64,000 bases of DNA from Chengkuizengella sediminis. GTDB taxonomy: Bacteria > Bacillota > Bacilli > Paenibacillales > KCTC-33759. The position numbers were made by a program, and so were the translations under genes. The stretch is from NCBI RefSeq assembly GCF_010078385.1, contig NZ_SIJC01000002.1, positions 186,001 to 250,000 of the forward strand, read 5' to 3'. The stretch's first letter is position 1. Every line of letters starts with the position of its first letter. The notes under the pieces were generated by a model. The model saw only the letters and a program-made list of their open reading frames with translations, did not search any database and had not been told where the DNA came from. This document shows, one piece after another, positions 55,965 through 64,000 of the stretch.

Positions 55965-57404
55965 TTAATCTCTGTCTTTTCCTTTATCCTTATCTTTATC
56001 TTTTCCATGTCCGTTACCGTTATTTTCTTTATCTTTTTTGATTTCACTTTTGATTTCGTCTTTTGTTTTATCTTCATAATCAATGTCATTAGCTACAGCT
56101 TTTTTGATCCAACCTTCACTTAGTTGACTATTTTCTGATTTTAACTCATCAATCGCTTCAAAAATTTCTTCTTTAGATAGCCCTTCAATATCAATACCTA
56201 GATTTATAGCTTTTTTCTGCCATCCATATAAGTGATTGTCTTCTTCATCTTCATCATTTTCATCTTCATCGATTTCATCTTCAAAATACTGCCTAATTTC
56301 TTCACGGATTTCATCGTTTGATTTGCCTTCCGTGTCAATTCCTAAAAATTCAGCAAAGTTAATTAATCTTTCTTCAGAAAATTCGAAATCATAATCATCT
56401 TCTACTTCTTGGATTGCTTCTCGAATTTCTTCTAAAGACATACCTTCAATGTCAATACCAAGCAGCTCTGCAATGGTTTGTAGTTGATCAGAAATTTCTG
56501 TCATATGATTCATTCTAATGGCTTCAAGAAGCTCCTCTTTAGATTGACCCTCAGTATCGATGCCAAGATTCTCTGCAATGACAATTAATTCTTCTAATGT
56601 TAATTGCAGTTGTGATTTTTTATAATCTCTAATTTTTTCTCTAATTTCTTCAATAGATAAATCATTAAATTCTAAATCTAATTCTATTGCCAATTCAGTA
56701 AAATATGACTCTCGAGCCTCTCTAATAGCTTTGCGAATCTCTTCAGTTGTTTGATCCTCGATTTCTATTCCAAATCGTTCTGCGATGGCTTCTAACTCTT
56801 CTCTAGAAGATAGATGTTCTTTCTGATAAGTTTTGATTGCTTCTCGAATTTCCTCAGCTGTTAGATCTTGGATATTAATACCTAATCGTTCTGCAATGGC
56901 TTCTAACTCCTCCAAAGATAAATCGTCAAACTGTTCTTTGATGACTTCTCTAATTTCCTCACGAATTTCCTCCATTGTTTTATCCTCAATATCAATGTCT
57001 AGTTTTTCTGCGATGTTCTCTAACTCCTCCATAGATAATTGGTTATGTCTCTCTTTTATAACCGTTCTAATATCTTCTCGTAATTGTTCGTTAGATTTAT
57101 CGTCCGTATCAATACCCATTCCTTCAGCGATAACAATTAATTCTTCAATTGATAAGTTTTCGAACTTCTCTTTAGCGGCCTTTTGAATTTCTTCACGTAA
57201 TTCTTCTTTGGATTTATCCTCTACATCTATACCAAAACGTTCTGCTATTTCTTCTAAATGATCCTTATCTATCATTTGATAGATATTTGTTCGTTCTGTA
57301 TTTGACTCATGTGCATTCGCAATTCCTATGACTCCTGCGCTTCCACCTCCAATTAATAAAGCTGATAAAGCAACTGTACTTATCACTTTTTTCATAATGT
57401 TCAC
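55965..57404 (-). CDS. secreted repeat protein (GID-EGKS-EEIREAI repeats)
   Basis: A 479-aa protein I cannot name. A signal peptide (MKKVISTVALSALLIGGG...ANAHE) is followed by about eleven units of 35-40 residues, each with the core (A/E)x-LGID-(I/T)-E-(G/D)-(K/L/M)-S/T-xEEIREAI. Two later units are joined by an acidic stretch (EIDEDENDEDEEDN), and the tail is a K/D/G run without LPxTG. Each unit resembles a SAP/Rho-N-type helix-extended loop-helix. The protein is very acidic, so surface metal or polymer binding is plausible. The repeats vary in sequence, so they are old. A related one-repeat gene lies just upstream. Confidence 0.85.
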   Translation of the reverse strand: MNIMKKVISTVALSALLIGGGSAGVIGIANAHESNTERTNIYQMIDKDHLEEIAERFGIDVEDKSKEELREEIQKAAKEKFENLSIEELIVIAEGMGIDTDDKSNEQLREDIRTVIKERHNQLSMEELENIAEKLDIDIEDKTMEEIREEIREVIKEQFDDLSLEELEAIAERLGINIQDLTAEEIREAIKTYQKEHLSSREELEAIAERFGIEIEDQTTEEIRKAIREARESYFTELAIELDLEFNDLSIEEIREKIRDYKKSQLQLTLEELIVIAENLGIDTEGQSKEELLEAIRMNHMTEISDQLQTIAELLGIDIEGMSLEEIREAIQEVEDDYDFEFSEERLINFAEFLGIDTEGKSNDEIREEIRQYFEDEIDEDENDEDEEDNHLYGWQKKAINLGIDIEGLSKEEIFEAIDELKSENSQLSEGWIKKAVANDIDYEDKTKDEIKSEIKKDKENNGNGHGKDKDKDKGKDRD

Positions 57405-57501
57405 TCCTAAGTTGTATGTATTTTTTGTTATATACTTATTATAAAAAACGAATATAAATGATAGGTTAAGTTAACCTTAAAATAACATTAAAAAATATTG
57501 A

Positions 57502-57777
57502 TTATACTTGGGATTTATTGGCGAGAATGCTTATCGTACAAATTTGATTCAACTCATCTTTAATTTTATTCACTGACTTTCCATTCGTATTGATTCCTAA
57601 TTGTACAGCAAACTTATTAATTAACTTCTTTTGATGGTTTTCAGAGGGTGTATTTCGAGACTCTGTCTCATCAGTTTGTACAACAATAGATTTATTGTCT
57701 TTCATAACTTCAGCATCAGTTGAAATTTTAGCTCCATCTAATATCGAAGATAGGGCTACAGCTGCAAATAGTTTCAT
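57502..57777 (-). CDS. small protein with one GID-type repeat
   Basis: A 91-aa protein whose C-terminal half (KLINKFAVQLGINTNGKSVN KIKDEL, shown in two parts) is a single copy of the repeat that fills the next gene. The N-terminus MKLFAAVALSSIL is weakly signal-like. AAGGAG lies 9 nt before ATG 57777, which I prefer to the ATG three codons earlier. Same strand and order as the repeat-protein gene, about 100 nt apart. Function unknown. Confidence 0.6.
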   Translation of the reverse strand: MKLFAAVALSSILDGAKISTDAEVMKDNKSIVVQTDETESRNTPSENHQKKLINKFAVQLGINTNGKSVNKIKDELNQICTISILANKSQV

Positions 57778-57935
57778 ATGAATCATCTCCTTGCCTTTCA
57801 GATAGTTTTATTTTAATCCTTTTAAATTAAGAGAGTCTTAATGAAATGTTAATTGCACATAAAATCGTACTTTAAATTTTTTTTTAGCATAATATCAATT
57901 GAGAAAGTGTGGTTAGAGGAAGGATGTAAATTGGG

Positions 57936-59096
57936 ATGATACATTGGAGAATTGGTATCGTAACAAAAATCGATAAAGAAAGAAGAAATGTACAGTTCAT
58001 CCAAGTGAAAGAAGAAAATGGTGAAAATATAAAAGCAATCCATTATACGGATGTTCACCCGTCAGTACAGATTGGACACGAGGTTTTATTAAATACAACT
58101 GCTGTTGATTTACAATTAGGTTCTGGGGGATATCATTTTGTTTATATGATTTTAAACAATAAAAAATATTTAGATAAGGGAGAAAACCGCAATAGAGATG
58201 ATAACAGTAGTAAAAGTAGTTCTAAAAAAATAGGACATATAATGAAGTTTCGATATACTCCTCAACAAAGGGCAGTACTAACATGTGAGGAGGAAGATAG
58301 TTCAACCCACTCATTATTTTTGGAGGATAGAAATTTAGAAGGTACACCCGTACTTATAGGTGAACTACATAGCATGCTTCCCATTTTATGTACTTGGCTG
58401 CAGTATAAACAAAATCAAGACAAAATTTCAAATAAACTAAAAATAGGATATGTAATGAGTGAAGGAGGAGCTTTACCCATTTCATTTAGTGAACATGTAG
58501 CTCAATTAAAATACTTAAATTGGATAGAAGGAACAATTACATATGGACATTCGTATGGCGGGGATATTGAAGCTGTGAATAAATTTACTGCTTTGATTGC
58601 TGCCAAACATATTTTACTAGCGGATATCATTATTATTCTAATGGGTCCAGGTATTGTTGGTACTGGTACAAAATTAGGACATACCGGGATAGAGGCTGGG
58701 GAAATTGCAAATGCTGTATCTATACTTGGAGGCGTTCCGGTCATGGTCCCACGTATTAGTTTTCAAAGAAATCGTGATAGACACAAGGGAATAAGCCATC
58801 ATATATTAATAACTTTATCTAACATTGTATTACAAAGCTCACGAGTTCCATTACCTTTCAATCTGCCTAAGAAATATAAAGATCACATTCAAAAGCAATT
58901 GACTGACTATCATCTTTATAAGAAGCATAATATCACATTGAATACAGAATTATTTATTAATGAAGTAGAAAAAAGTGTGGACTTATACCCCTATCCAATT
59001 AAGTCGATGGGAATGGGATTACACGATGATCCTTATTTTTTTCTTGGGGTTTGTTGTGCTGCACAAGATGCTTTGAATGTTGTGCAGCGGGAGTAA
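57936..59096 (+). CDS. DUF3866 family protein
   Basis: A 386-aa soluble protein of the DUF3866 family, common in Bacillales and of unknown role. The N-terminal ~100 residues form a beta domain (WRIGIVTKIDKERRNVQFIQV). The main part has a conserved Rossmann-like core: YVMSEGGALPISFSEHVAQL, TYGHSYGGDIEAVNKFTAL and MGPGIVGTGTKLGHTGIEAG. The GHSYGGD string looks like a nucleophile elbow but the fold is not known. It converges with mciZ and overlaps its 3' end by 98 nt. Confidence 0.85.
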   Translation: MIHWRIGIVTKIDKERRNVQFIQVKEENGENIKAIHYTDVHPSVQIGHEVLLNTTAVDLQLGSGGYHFVYMILNNKKYLDKGENRNRDDNSSKSSSKKIGHIMKFRYTPQQRAVLTCEEEDSSTHSLFLEDRNLEGTPVLIGELHSMLPILCTWLQYKQNQDKISNKLKIGYVMSEGGALPISFSEHVAQLKYLNWIEGTITYGHSYGGDIEAVNKFTALIAAKHILLADIIIILMGPGIVGTGTKLGHTGIEAGEIANAVSILGGVPVMVPRISFQRNRDRHKGISHHILITLSNIVLQSSRVPLPFNLPKKYKDHIQKQLTDYHLYKKHNITLNTELFINEVEKSVDLYPYPIKSMGMGLHDDPYFFLGVCCAAQDALNVVQRE

Positions 59097-59226
59097 TAGA
59101 ATTTAAATAATCAAGCAATGTGATATGTTGTGATTTAGATTGTTTAAGTAAAGAATTAAGGTGAGAACGAATTTCCCACGCCTTTCCTACGAATTTAATT
59201 TGATTTTTTAAAATATAAGATTTCAT
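58999..59226 (-). CDS. mciZ: MciZ-like inhibitor of Z-ring formation, extended
   Basis: A 75-aa protein whose N-terminus contains VGKAWEIR, the hallmark of MciZ, the 40-aa mother-cell peptide that caps FtsZ filaments during B. subtilis sporulation. The gene lies beside nudF, where B. subtilis mciZ is also found. AAAGGAATG precedes the ATG. The extra ~35 C-terminal residues (rich in His, Lys, Gln, Pro) come from the region antisense to the DUF3866 gene and are probably a recent extension. Confidence 0.78.
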   Translation of the reverse strand: MKSYILKNQIKFVGKAWEIRSHLNSLLKQSKSQHITLLDYLNSITPAAQHSKHLVQHNKPQEKNKDHRVIPFPST

Positions 59227-59341
59227 TGTTCAACATTCCTTTCACATGATAAGATATTTAAATATATAGTTATTTAAGTTGTTTTCAATATTATATGACC
59301 ATAATGGACAAGTTATGTATAAATGTGGGAGGTATTTTGTG

Positions 59342-59917
59342 ATGAGCCACAAACCATCGAAAGAAGAATTTAACAAAAGATTTGAAGAAATTACTGTGGA
59401 GACTGAACAGATTTTTAAAGGGAAAATCATTTCGTTGCAGGTGGACAAAGTGAAACTTCCAAATGGAAAAATGTCAGCTAGGGAAATTGTTAAACACCCA
59501 GGTGCTGTAGCTGTGTTAGCAATTTATGAAGATAAAATGATTGTTGTAGAACAATATCGGAAACCTTTAGAAAAAAATCAGATTGAAATTCCAGCTGGCA
59601 AATTAGATCCTGGGGAAGAACCAGAGGAAGCGGCATTAAGAGAACTGAAAGAAGAAACAGGTTTTGATTGTAGTTCATTACAACATATCAACTCTTTTTA
59701 TACCTCACCTGGATTTGCGGATGAAAAAATCGTTCTATTTTTAGCTGAGGATTTAACTAGAGGAGAAATGAAACTGGACGAGGATGAGTTTTTATCATGT
59801 GAAAGCATTACTTTAGAGCAAGCATTGGAATATATTAAGGAAGAGAAAATCAGCGATGCTAAAACGATCACAGCTATTTATGCTTGGCAAATCTATAAAT
59901 TAACAGGAAAGATTTAA
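59342..59917 (+). CDS. nudF: Nudix ADP-ribose pyrophosphatase
   Basis: NudF hydrolyses ADP-ribose to AMP and ribose 5-phosphate. The Nudix box is GKLDPGEEPEEAALRELKEE...G (about 90-112), preceded by EQYRKPLEKNQIEIPAG. ATG 59342 follows GGGAGGT by 9 nt; a GTG one codon earlier is possible. The longer upstream frame is not supported. 191 aa, normal for the family. Its stop is 1 nt before the next start. Confidence 0.92.
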   Translation: MSHKPSKEEFNKRFEEITVETEQIFKGKIISLQVDKVKLPNGKMSAREIVKHPGAVAVLAIYEDKMIVVEQYRKPLEKNQIEIPAGKLDPGEEPEEAALRELKEETGFDCSSLQHINSFYTSPGFADEKIVLFLAEDLTRGEMKLDEDEFLSCESITLEQALEYIKEEKISDAKTITAIYAWQIYKLTGKI

Positions 59918-59918
59918 A

Positions 59919-61082
59919 ATGCAATTATATTATGCAGATTTACATATACATATTGGACGATCGAATAAAGGCAAAGCTGTTAAAATAACAGCAAGTAGGG
60001 ATTTAACTTTTTATAACATAATGGAAGAAGCTTCCACGCGAAAAGGAATGGACATTGTAGGTATCATAGATTGTCAATCTCCTGCTGTTCAAGAGGATAT
60101 CCTTTATTATTTAAATGAAGGTACGATGAAAGAAGTGGATGGTGGAGGGATTCAATTTAGAAATACAACTATGATGCTTGGAAGTGAAATAGAGATTTGT
60201 GACGAAGGGTTTGGACCAGCTCATGTATTAGCATATTTACCAAACTTACAAAGCATGATGGATTTTACAAGATGGATGAGTAATTATATGAAAAATGTAA
60301 ATTTAAGTACTCAAAGGCTTTATGTGCCAGCTAAAATACTACAAGAAGAAGTGATTGGAAGAGATGGATTATTCATTCCAGCGCATATTTTTACACCTCA
60401 TAAGAGTGCATATGGTAGCTGTTCCTCTAAACTTTCACATGTATTCAACTTAGATTTTATCTCCGCAGTTGAATTAGGATTAAGTTCAGATTCAGAAATG
60501 GCGGGTTTAATTTCAGAGTTAAATGAGATTCCTTTTTTAACAAATTCAGATGCTCATTCATTAGGGAAAATAGCAAGAGAATATAATCAGTTAAGACTAA
60601 AGAGTCCGACTTTTTCTGAACTTAAAAAAGCACTTCTTCGTAAGGATGGTCGTAAAATAACAGCAAATTTCGGATTGAATCCAAAGCTAGGCAAATATAA
60701 TCGAACTTATTGTTCTAATTGTTCCTCTATCATTGAAGAAAACAATTCTGTTGTAGAAAGGTGTACTTATTGTGGAAGTGAGAAAGTAGTACGGGGGGTA
60801 TTTGATCGCATCACACAAATTGCTGACCAAAAAAGGTCAAAGAACAATAAACCTCCTTATTTATATCAAATTCCTTTGGAGTTTATTCCTGGACTGGGTC
60901 CTAGTAAATTAAATCAACTTTTATCCCGTTTTGGCACTGAAATGAATGTACTCCATCATGCCACTAGAGAGCAAATAAGTGAAGTAGTTGGAGAGAAATT
61001 ATCTGATCTAATTATGTTAGCAAAGCAAGGGAAAAGTGTGATACAGACTGGAGGGGGAGGGACCTACGGAAAGATAACATAA
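59919..61082 (+). CDS. endonuclease Q-like PHP nuclease (TIGR00375 family)
   Basis: A 387-aa protein of the family that includes EndoQ, which cuts DNA 5' of deaminated bases. Seen: PHP-type metal motifs YADLHIHIGRS (N-terminus), GSEIEI, PAHIFTPH and NSDAHS; a four-Cys zinc finger (CSNCSSIIEE...CTYCGS, about 268-290); and a helix-hairpin-helix IPGLGPSKLNQLL (about 325-337). It follows nudF directly, so the two housecleaning enzymes are co-expressed. Confidence 0.85.
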   Translation: MQLYYADLHIHIGRSNKGKAVKITASRDLTFYNIMEEASTRKGMDIVGIIDCQSPAVQEDILYYLNEGTMKEVDGGGIQFRNTTMMLGSEIEICDEGFGPAHVLAYLPNLQSMMDFTRWMSNYMKNVNLSTQRLYVPAKILQEEVIGRDGLFIPAHIFTPHKSAYGSCSSKLSHVFNLDFISAVELGLSSDSEMAGLISELNEIPFLTNSDAHSLGKIAREYNQLRLKSPTFSELKKALLRKDGRKITANFGLNPKLGKYNRTYCSNCSSIIEENNSVVERCTYCGSEKVVRGVFDRITQIADQKRSKNNKPPYLYQIPLEFIPGLGPSKLNQLLSRFGTEMNVLHHATREQISEVVGEKLSDLIMLAKQGKSVIQTGGGGTYGKIT

Positions 61083-61105
61083 TAGAATCTACCTCTATTA
61101 ATTTG

Positions 61106-61134
61106 TCATAGTTTACTTCTTAGATTCATAGAAT
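61106..61134 (+). promoter_or_regulatory. sigma-E-type promoter of spoIIM
   Basis: TCATAGT (61106-61112) fits the sigma-E -35 KMATATT at six of seven positions; after 14 nt, CATAGAAT (61127-61134) fits the -10 CATACAAT at seven of eight. B. subtilis spoIIM is transcribed by sigma-E in the mother cell. Confidence 0.65.
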
Positions 61135-61166
61135 GTAACAATAGGACAATAGGAGGAAAGAATTGT

Positions 61167-61790
61167 ATGAATATGCAGTATTATCTGAAAGAGCACCTCT
61201 CTCTCTATATCTTTGTTTCGGTATTATTTATCATGGGTATTATTTTTGGAGCGTTGATGGTTAATGCTTTATCATTTGAACAAACAGAGGACATGTCAAG
61301 TTATCTTGGAAGTTTTTTTAAAATGATAAATCAGGAAACAGATTTAAGCAGCAAACAACTCTTACAGGAAACCTTTAGTTTACATTTGAAATGGATGCTT
61401 TTAATTTGGGTATTAGGTTTATCAGTAATAGGTTTACCATTTATTCTAATTCTTGATTTTTTAAAAGGTGTACTAATCGGTTTTACTACTGGGTATATTG
61501 TAGGGGAACTTTCATGGGATGGAATTCTATTTGCACTTGTATCTATTGCGCCACAAAATTTGATTATTGTTCCAGTCATCATTATCGCGAGTGTATCTGG
61601 AATTTCCTTTTCTATTTATTTAATTAAAAATCGCTTCTTACAAAAAAGAGGGAATATATCAAAACCGTTTATGACGTATTCATTTTTAATATTATCTCTA
61701 ATTGGTATTCTTTTTGTTATATCCTTATACGAAACGTATTTAACCCCTGCAATTATGAAGTGGATCACACCGATGTTATTGTCTGTTTGA
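61167..61790 (+). CDS. spoIIM: stage II sporulation protein M
   Basis: SpoIIM is part of the SpoIID-M-P complex that drives engulfment. The 207-aa protein has five membrane helices; the first is at residues about 12-33 and the WMLLIWVLGLSVIGLPFILI segment and APQNLIIVP are typical of the family. AGGAGG precedes ATG 61167. The nudF...spoIIM-fur order agrees with Bacillus. Confidence 0.95.
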   Translation: MNMQYYLKEHLSLYIFVSVLFIMGIIFGALMVNALSFEQTEDMSSYLGSFFKMINQETDLSSKQLLQETFSLHLKWMLLIWVLGLSVIGLPFILILDFLKGVLIGFTTGYIVGELSWDGILFALVSIAPQNLIIVPVIIIASVSGISFSIYLIKNRFLQKRGNISKPFMTYSFLILSLIGILFVISLYETYLTPAIMKWITPMLLSV

Positions 61791-61901
61791 CTTTACTCAT
61801 GACCTCCCACTATAATGATACTAGGAATGATAGGATTAGTAATTTTATTATGTTTATTTAGAGTTTTTCTTGCAGATGATTGAGTATTAGGGGGAAGGAA
61901 T

Positions 61902-62345
61902 ATGGAGGCGCGAATTGAAAAAATCAAACAGCAGTTACAAGCTCAAGGTTATAAGTTAACACCTCAACGTGAAGCGACTGTTCGCGTTTTATTGGAAAAT
62001 GAAGAGGATCATTTAAGCGCTGAAGATGTATATATGCTCGTAAAGGATAAGGCCCCCGAAATTGGTCTTGCTACTGTTTATCGCACACTGGAGCTTCTGA
62101 ATGAACTACATGTAGTTGAGAAAATGAATTTTGGTGACGGAGTTGCACGATATGATTTAAGAAATAATGATAAAAATCACCATCATCATCACCTCATATG
62201 TGTTCAATGTGGAGCAGTAGATGAAATTATGGAAGATTGGTTAGGTCCTTTAGAGGAAAGACTTGCTAAAGAGTATAACTTTAGAGTTATTGATCATCGC
62301 TTGGATTTTCAAGGTATCTGCCATCGCTGTAATGAAAAACAATAA
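61902..62345 (+). CDS. fur: Fur family transcriptional regulator
   Basis: A 147-aa Fur protein: winged helix with YKLTPQREATVRVLLEN and IGLATVYRTLELL, a histidine string NHHHHHL followed by ICVQCG, and a second Cys pair (CHRC) giving a structural zinc site. Fur represses iron-uptake genes. The order spoIIM-fur matches Bacillus; PerR or Zur are less likely by position. GGGGGAAGG precedes the ATG. No convincing Fur box was seen in the 111-nt spacer. Confidence 0.92.
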   Translation: MEARIEKIKQQLQAQGYKLTPQREATVRVLLENEEDHLSAEDVYMLVKDKAPEIGLATVYRTLELLNELHVVEKMNFGDGVARYDLRNNDKNHHHHHLICVQCGAVDEIMEDWLGPLEERLAKEYNFRVIDHRLDFQGICHRCNEKQ

Positions 62346-62500
62346 TAACATATTACATACAACCCGCTCTCAATACTCGTAGATAATCAGTGATGGGGGT
62401 ATTTTTGTTTTTTTTGGAAATCCTATTTCATAGTTATTATTTATTTAAATTGTTACAAAATATATCATAGTTAATTTTATCTTAAGGAGAGTGTATTGAA

Positions 62501-63616
62501 GTGATCATCGGAGTACCGAAAGAAGTAAAAGTGAATGAAAATCGTGTGTCTTTAACACCTGCAGGCGCAGGAATGCTGACAAAATCAGGTCATCAAGTCA
62601 TCTTGGAAAAAGGAGCTGGAGAAAATAGCGGTTTCTTAGATGAAGATTATATCCAAGAAGGGGTTAATATTTTATCTACAGCTTCTGAAGTATGGTCTAG
62701 CGCAGAAATGATTATCAAAGTAAAAGAACCTCTTCCCTCAGAATATGAATTATTTCAAGAAAATCAAATTGTTTTTACATATTTACATCTAGCAGCTGCT
62801 GGAGATTTAACAGATCATTTATTACAAAAAAACGTAACTGCAGTCGCTTATGAGACCATTCAATTGCCTACAGGTGAATTACCTCTATTAACTCCAATGA
62901 GTGAAGTAGCTGGGAGAATGTCAGTTCAAGTAGGGGCGCAGTTCTTAGAAAATTATTATGGTGGACGAGGTGTGCTTTTAGGTGGTGTACCGGGAGTACC
63001 ACCAGGTGATGTATGTATTATTGGTGGTGGTGTAGTTGGAACGAATGCAGCCAAAATGGCATTGGGTATGGGGGCAAGCGTAGTCATCGTGGAAAAAAGT
63101 GCACAACGTATGAGGCAGTTAGATGATTTATTTAATGGAAGAGTTCGTACTTTAATGTCCAATCCATACAATATTTCAAGTGCTGTACAAAAAGCAGATT
63201 TACTAATCGGCGCAGTATTAATACCAGGGGCACGTGCACCAAAATTAGTAACAGAAGATATGGTAAAACAAATGAAAAATGGTGCAGTTGTCGTAGATGT
63301 CGCAGTAGATCAGGGTGGAACGATTGAGACGATTGATCGAGTGACTTCTCATAGTGATCCAACTTATGAAAAATATGGGGTTATTCATTACGCTGTTGCC
63401 AATATGCCTGGTGCCGTACCAAGAACATCAACTTATGCTTTAACCAATGTGACAATGCCATACGTTATGGAACTAGCAAATAAAGGTTTTGATCAAGCGA
63501 TTAAAGAAAACCAACCATTAAAATTAGGTGTGAACACTTATAAAGGAAAATTAACGTATAAAGCAGTTGCCGATGCTGTTGATCAACCTTTCACTCCATT
63601 AGATGAAATTCTATAA
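62501..63616 (+). CDS. ald: alanine dehydrogenase
   Basis: Ald converts L-alanine to pyruvate and ammonia with NAD; in spore formers it supports sporulation and alanine use. The 371-aa protein starts at GTG 62501 (AAGGAGAG 11 nt before) with [20 protein letters not shown], includes VKVKEPLP-like [11 protein letters not shown] (active Lys), [18 protein letters not shown], the NAD loop [18 protein letters not shown] and [12 protein letters not shown]. Single gene with its own terminator. Confidence 0.96.
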   Translation: MIIGVPKEVKVNENRVSLTPAGAGMLTKSGHQVILEKGAGENSGFLDEDYIQEGVNILSTASEVWSSAEMIIKVKEPLPSEYELFQENQIVFTYLHLAAAGDLTDHLLQKNVTAVAYETIQLPTGELPLLTPMSEVAGRMSVQVGAQFLENYYGGRGVLLGGVPGVPPGDVCIIGGGVVGTNAAKMALGMGASVVIVEKSAQRMRQLDDLFNGRVRTLMSNPYNISSAVQKADLLIGAVLIPGARAPKLVTEDMVKQMKNGAVVVDVAVDQGGTIETIDRVTSHSDPTYEKYGVIHYAVANMPGAVPRTSTYALTNVTMPYVMELANKGFDQAIKENQPLKLGVNTYKGKLTYKAVADAVDQPFTPLDEIL

Positions 63617-63630
63617 TTCAATTTATTTAT

Positions 63631-63670
63631 ATAAACACCCCACTTCCTAATTGAAGTGGGTGTTTTATAT
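63631..63670 (+). terminator. terminator after ald
   Basis: AAACACCCCACTTC and GAAGTGGGTGTTT pair with one bulged C, followed by TATATATTTTTT. Confidence 0.85.
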
Positions 63671-63768
63671 ATTTTTTAGTAAGATGGGTAAAACTGTAGA
63701 TTTTATGTCGAAATATGTATAACATTATATTATAGATTTTCTCAATAAGTAGAAAAGGAGATATAGGA

Positions 63769-64000
63769 ATGAACGAAGCTCTAAAAAGAAATTTAGATGA
63801 TATCGAAACTGCTCAGGAGACTATGAGGGAACAGAAGGATCTTGTTCAAGGTTTAGTAGATCATTCGAATGATGTTGCTGTCCATGCTTCGGATGTAATG
63901 GAAAAGGTAGGAAACATTAAATTATTGTCTTCTCATGCAGTTAATTTATCACGAGAAGGGGAACAGCAAATCGAACAAACGGTAGCTCAAATGGAACAAA
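63769..64000 (+). CDS. chemoreceptor-like signalling protein, 3' end outside window
   Basis: A frame open to the right edge starts at ATG 63769, 8 nt after AAAAGGAG. The 77 visible residues are amphipathic and helical (ETAQETMREQKDLVQGLVDH, VNLSREGEQQIEQTVAQME), like the helical hairpin of methyl-accepting chemotaxis proteins. No membrane helix or sensor domain precedes it, so a soluble transducer is likely. Identity beyond that cannot be judged. Confidence 0.6.
   Translation, partial: MNEALKRNLDDIETAQETMREQKDLVQGLVDHSNDVAVHASDVMEKVGNIKLLSSHAVNLSREGEQQIEQTVAQMEQ

Noticed and set aside
55990-57300. CRISPR-like periodic repeats
   Set aside because: The period comes from tandem protein repeats in a coding gene; the DNA units are diverged and have no spacers.
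61801-61830. PerR/Fur-like box before fur (CTATAATGATACTAG)
   Set aside because: Only about 10 of 14 positions match the 7-1-7 consensus and TATAAT alone explains much of the similarity.
61815-61883. 22-codon hydrophobic ORF (MILGMIGLVILLCLFRVFLADD split by the spoIIM-fur spacer)
   Set aside because: No ribosome binding site and no family match that I can support.

Overview
The window is low-GC DNA from an endospore-forming Firmicute. It carries spo0A, spoIVB, spoIIM, mciZ, prli42 and the conserved Bacillales accBC-nusB-folD-xseAB-ispA-dxs-argR-recN block. AT-rich codon use, strong GGAGG ribosome sites and the gene order suggest a Paenibacillaceae-type organism, possibly near Chengkuizengella; that genus guess is inference only. 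No rRNA, tRNA, CRISPR array or intact insertion sequence was seen.

Region 1 (1-22.3 kb) is a hybrid NRPS/PKS cluster on the + strand, cut by the left edge. In order it encodes an A-PCP-E NRPS module whose specificity residues read as asparagine, a GT1 glycosyltransferase, a serine peptidase fused to an ABC exporter, a C-A-PCP module ending in half a condensation domain, a discrete acyltransferase, a KS-KR-ACP PKS, a KS-ACP PKS ending in a BtrH-like domain, a free ACP, a radical SAM/SPASM enzyme and a second BtrH-like protein. D-Asn plus a ClbP/ZmaM-type peptidase is the signature of the acyl-D-Asn prodrug strategy (colibactin, zwittermicin, xenocoumacin). The product here, with its BtrH-type ending, does not match a pathway I recognise and is the main novel system of the window.

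Region 2 (22.3-24.8 kb) is a patchwork: a DinB-like gene, a broken epimerase remnant, a short-repeat block, and a divergent flavodoxin-fold oxidoreductase/HxlR regulator pair.

Region 3 (24.9-42.2 kb) is chromosomal core: accB-accC, yqhY, amaP and a DUF2273 gene, nusB, folD, xseA-xseB-ispA, then an OLE RNA (about 640 nt) with its own promoter and a closing terminal stem, followed by oapA, dxs, tlyA, a hypothetical gene, argR, recN (LexA-type box), spoIVB and spo0A (sigma-H promoter with two 0A boxes).

Region 4 (42.3-54.1 kb) holds a Cys-rich coat-type protein, a CuA-domain lipoprotein-like cupredoxin, a steA-steB-glycosyltransferase-MraY-like operon, a multi-hairpin intergenic element, yqzF, a branched-chain 2-oxo acid dehydrogenase operon (lpdV-bkdAA-bkdAB-bkdB), prli42 (33 aa, antisense) and an M20 peptidase.

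Region 5 (54.1-64 kb) has a XRE-cupin regulator divergent from azlCD, a secreted protein built of about eleven repeats of a 'GID-EGKS-EEIREAI' unit with a one-repeat neighbour, a DUF3866 gene converging on and overlapping mciZ, then nudF, an EndoQ-like nuclease, spoIIM (sigma-E-like promoter), fur, ald and the start of a chemoreceptor-like gene cut by the right edge.
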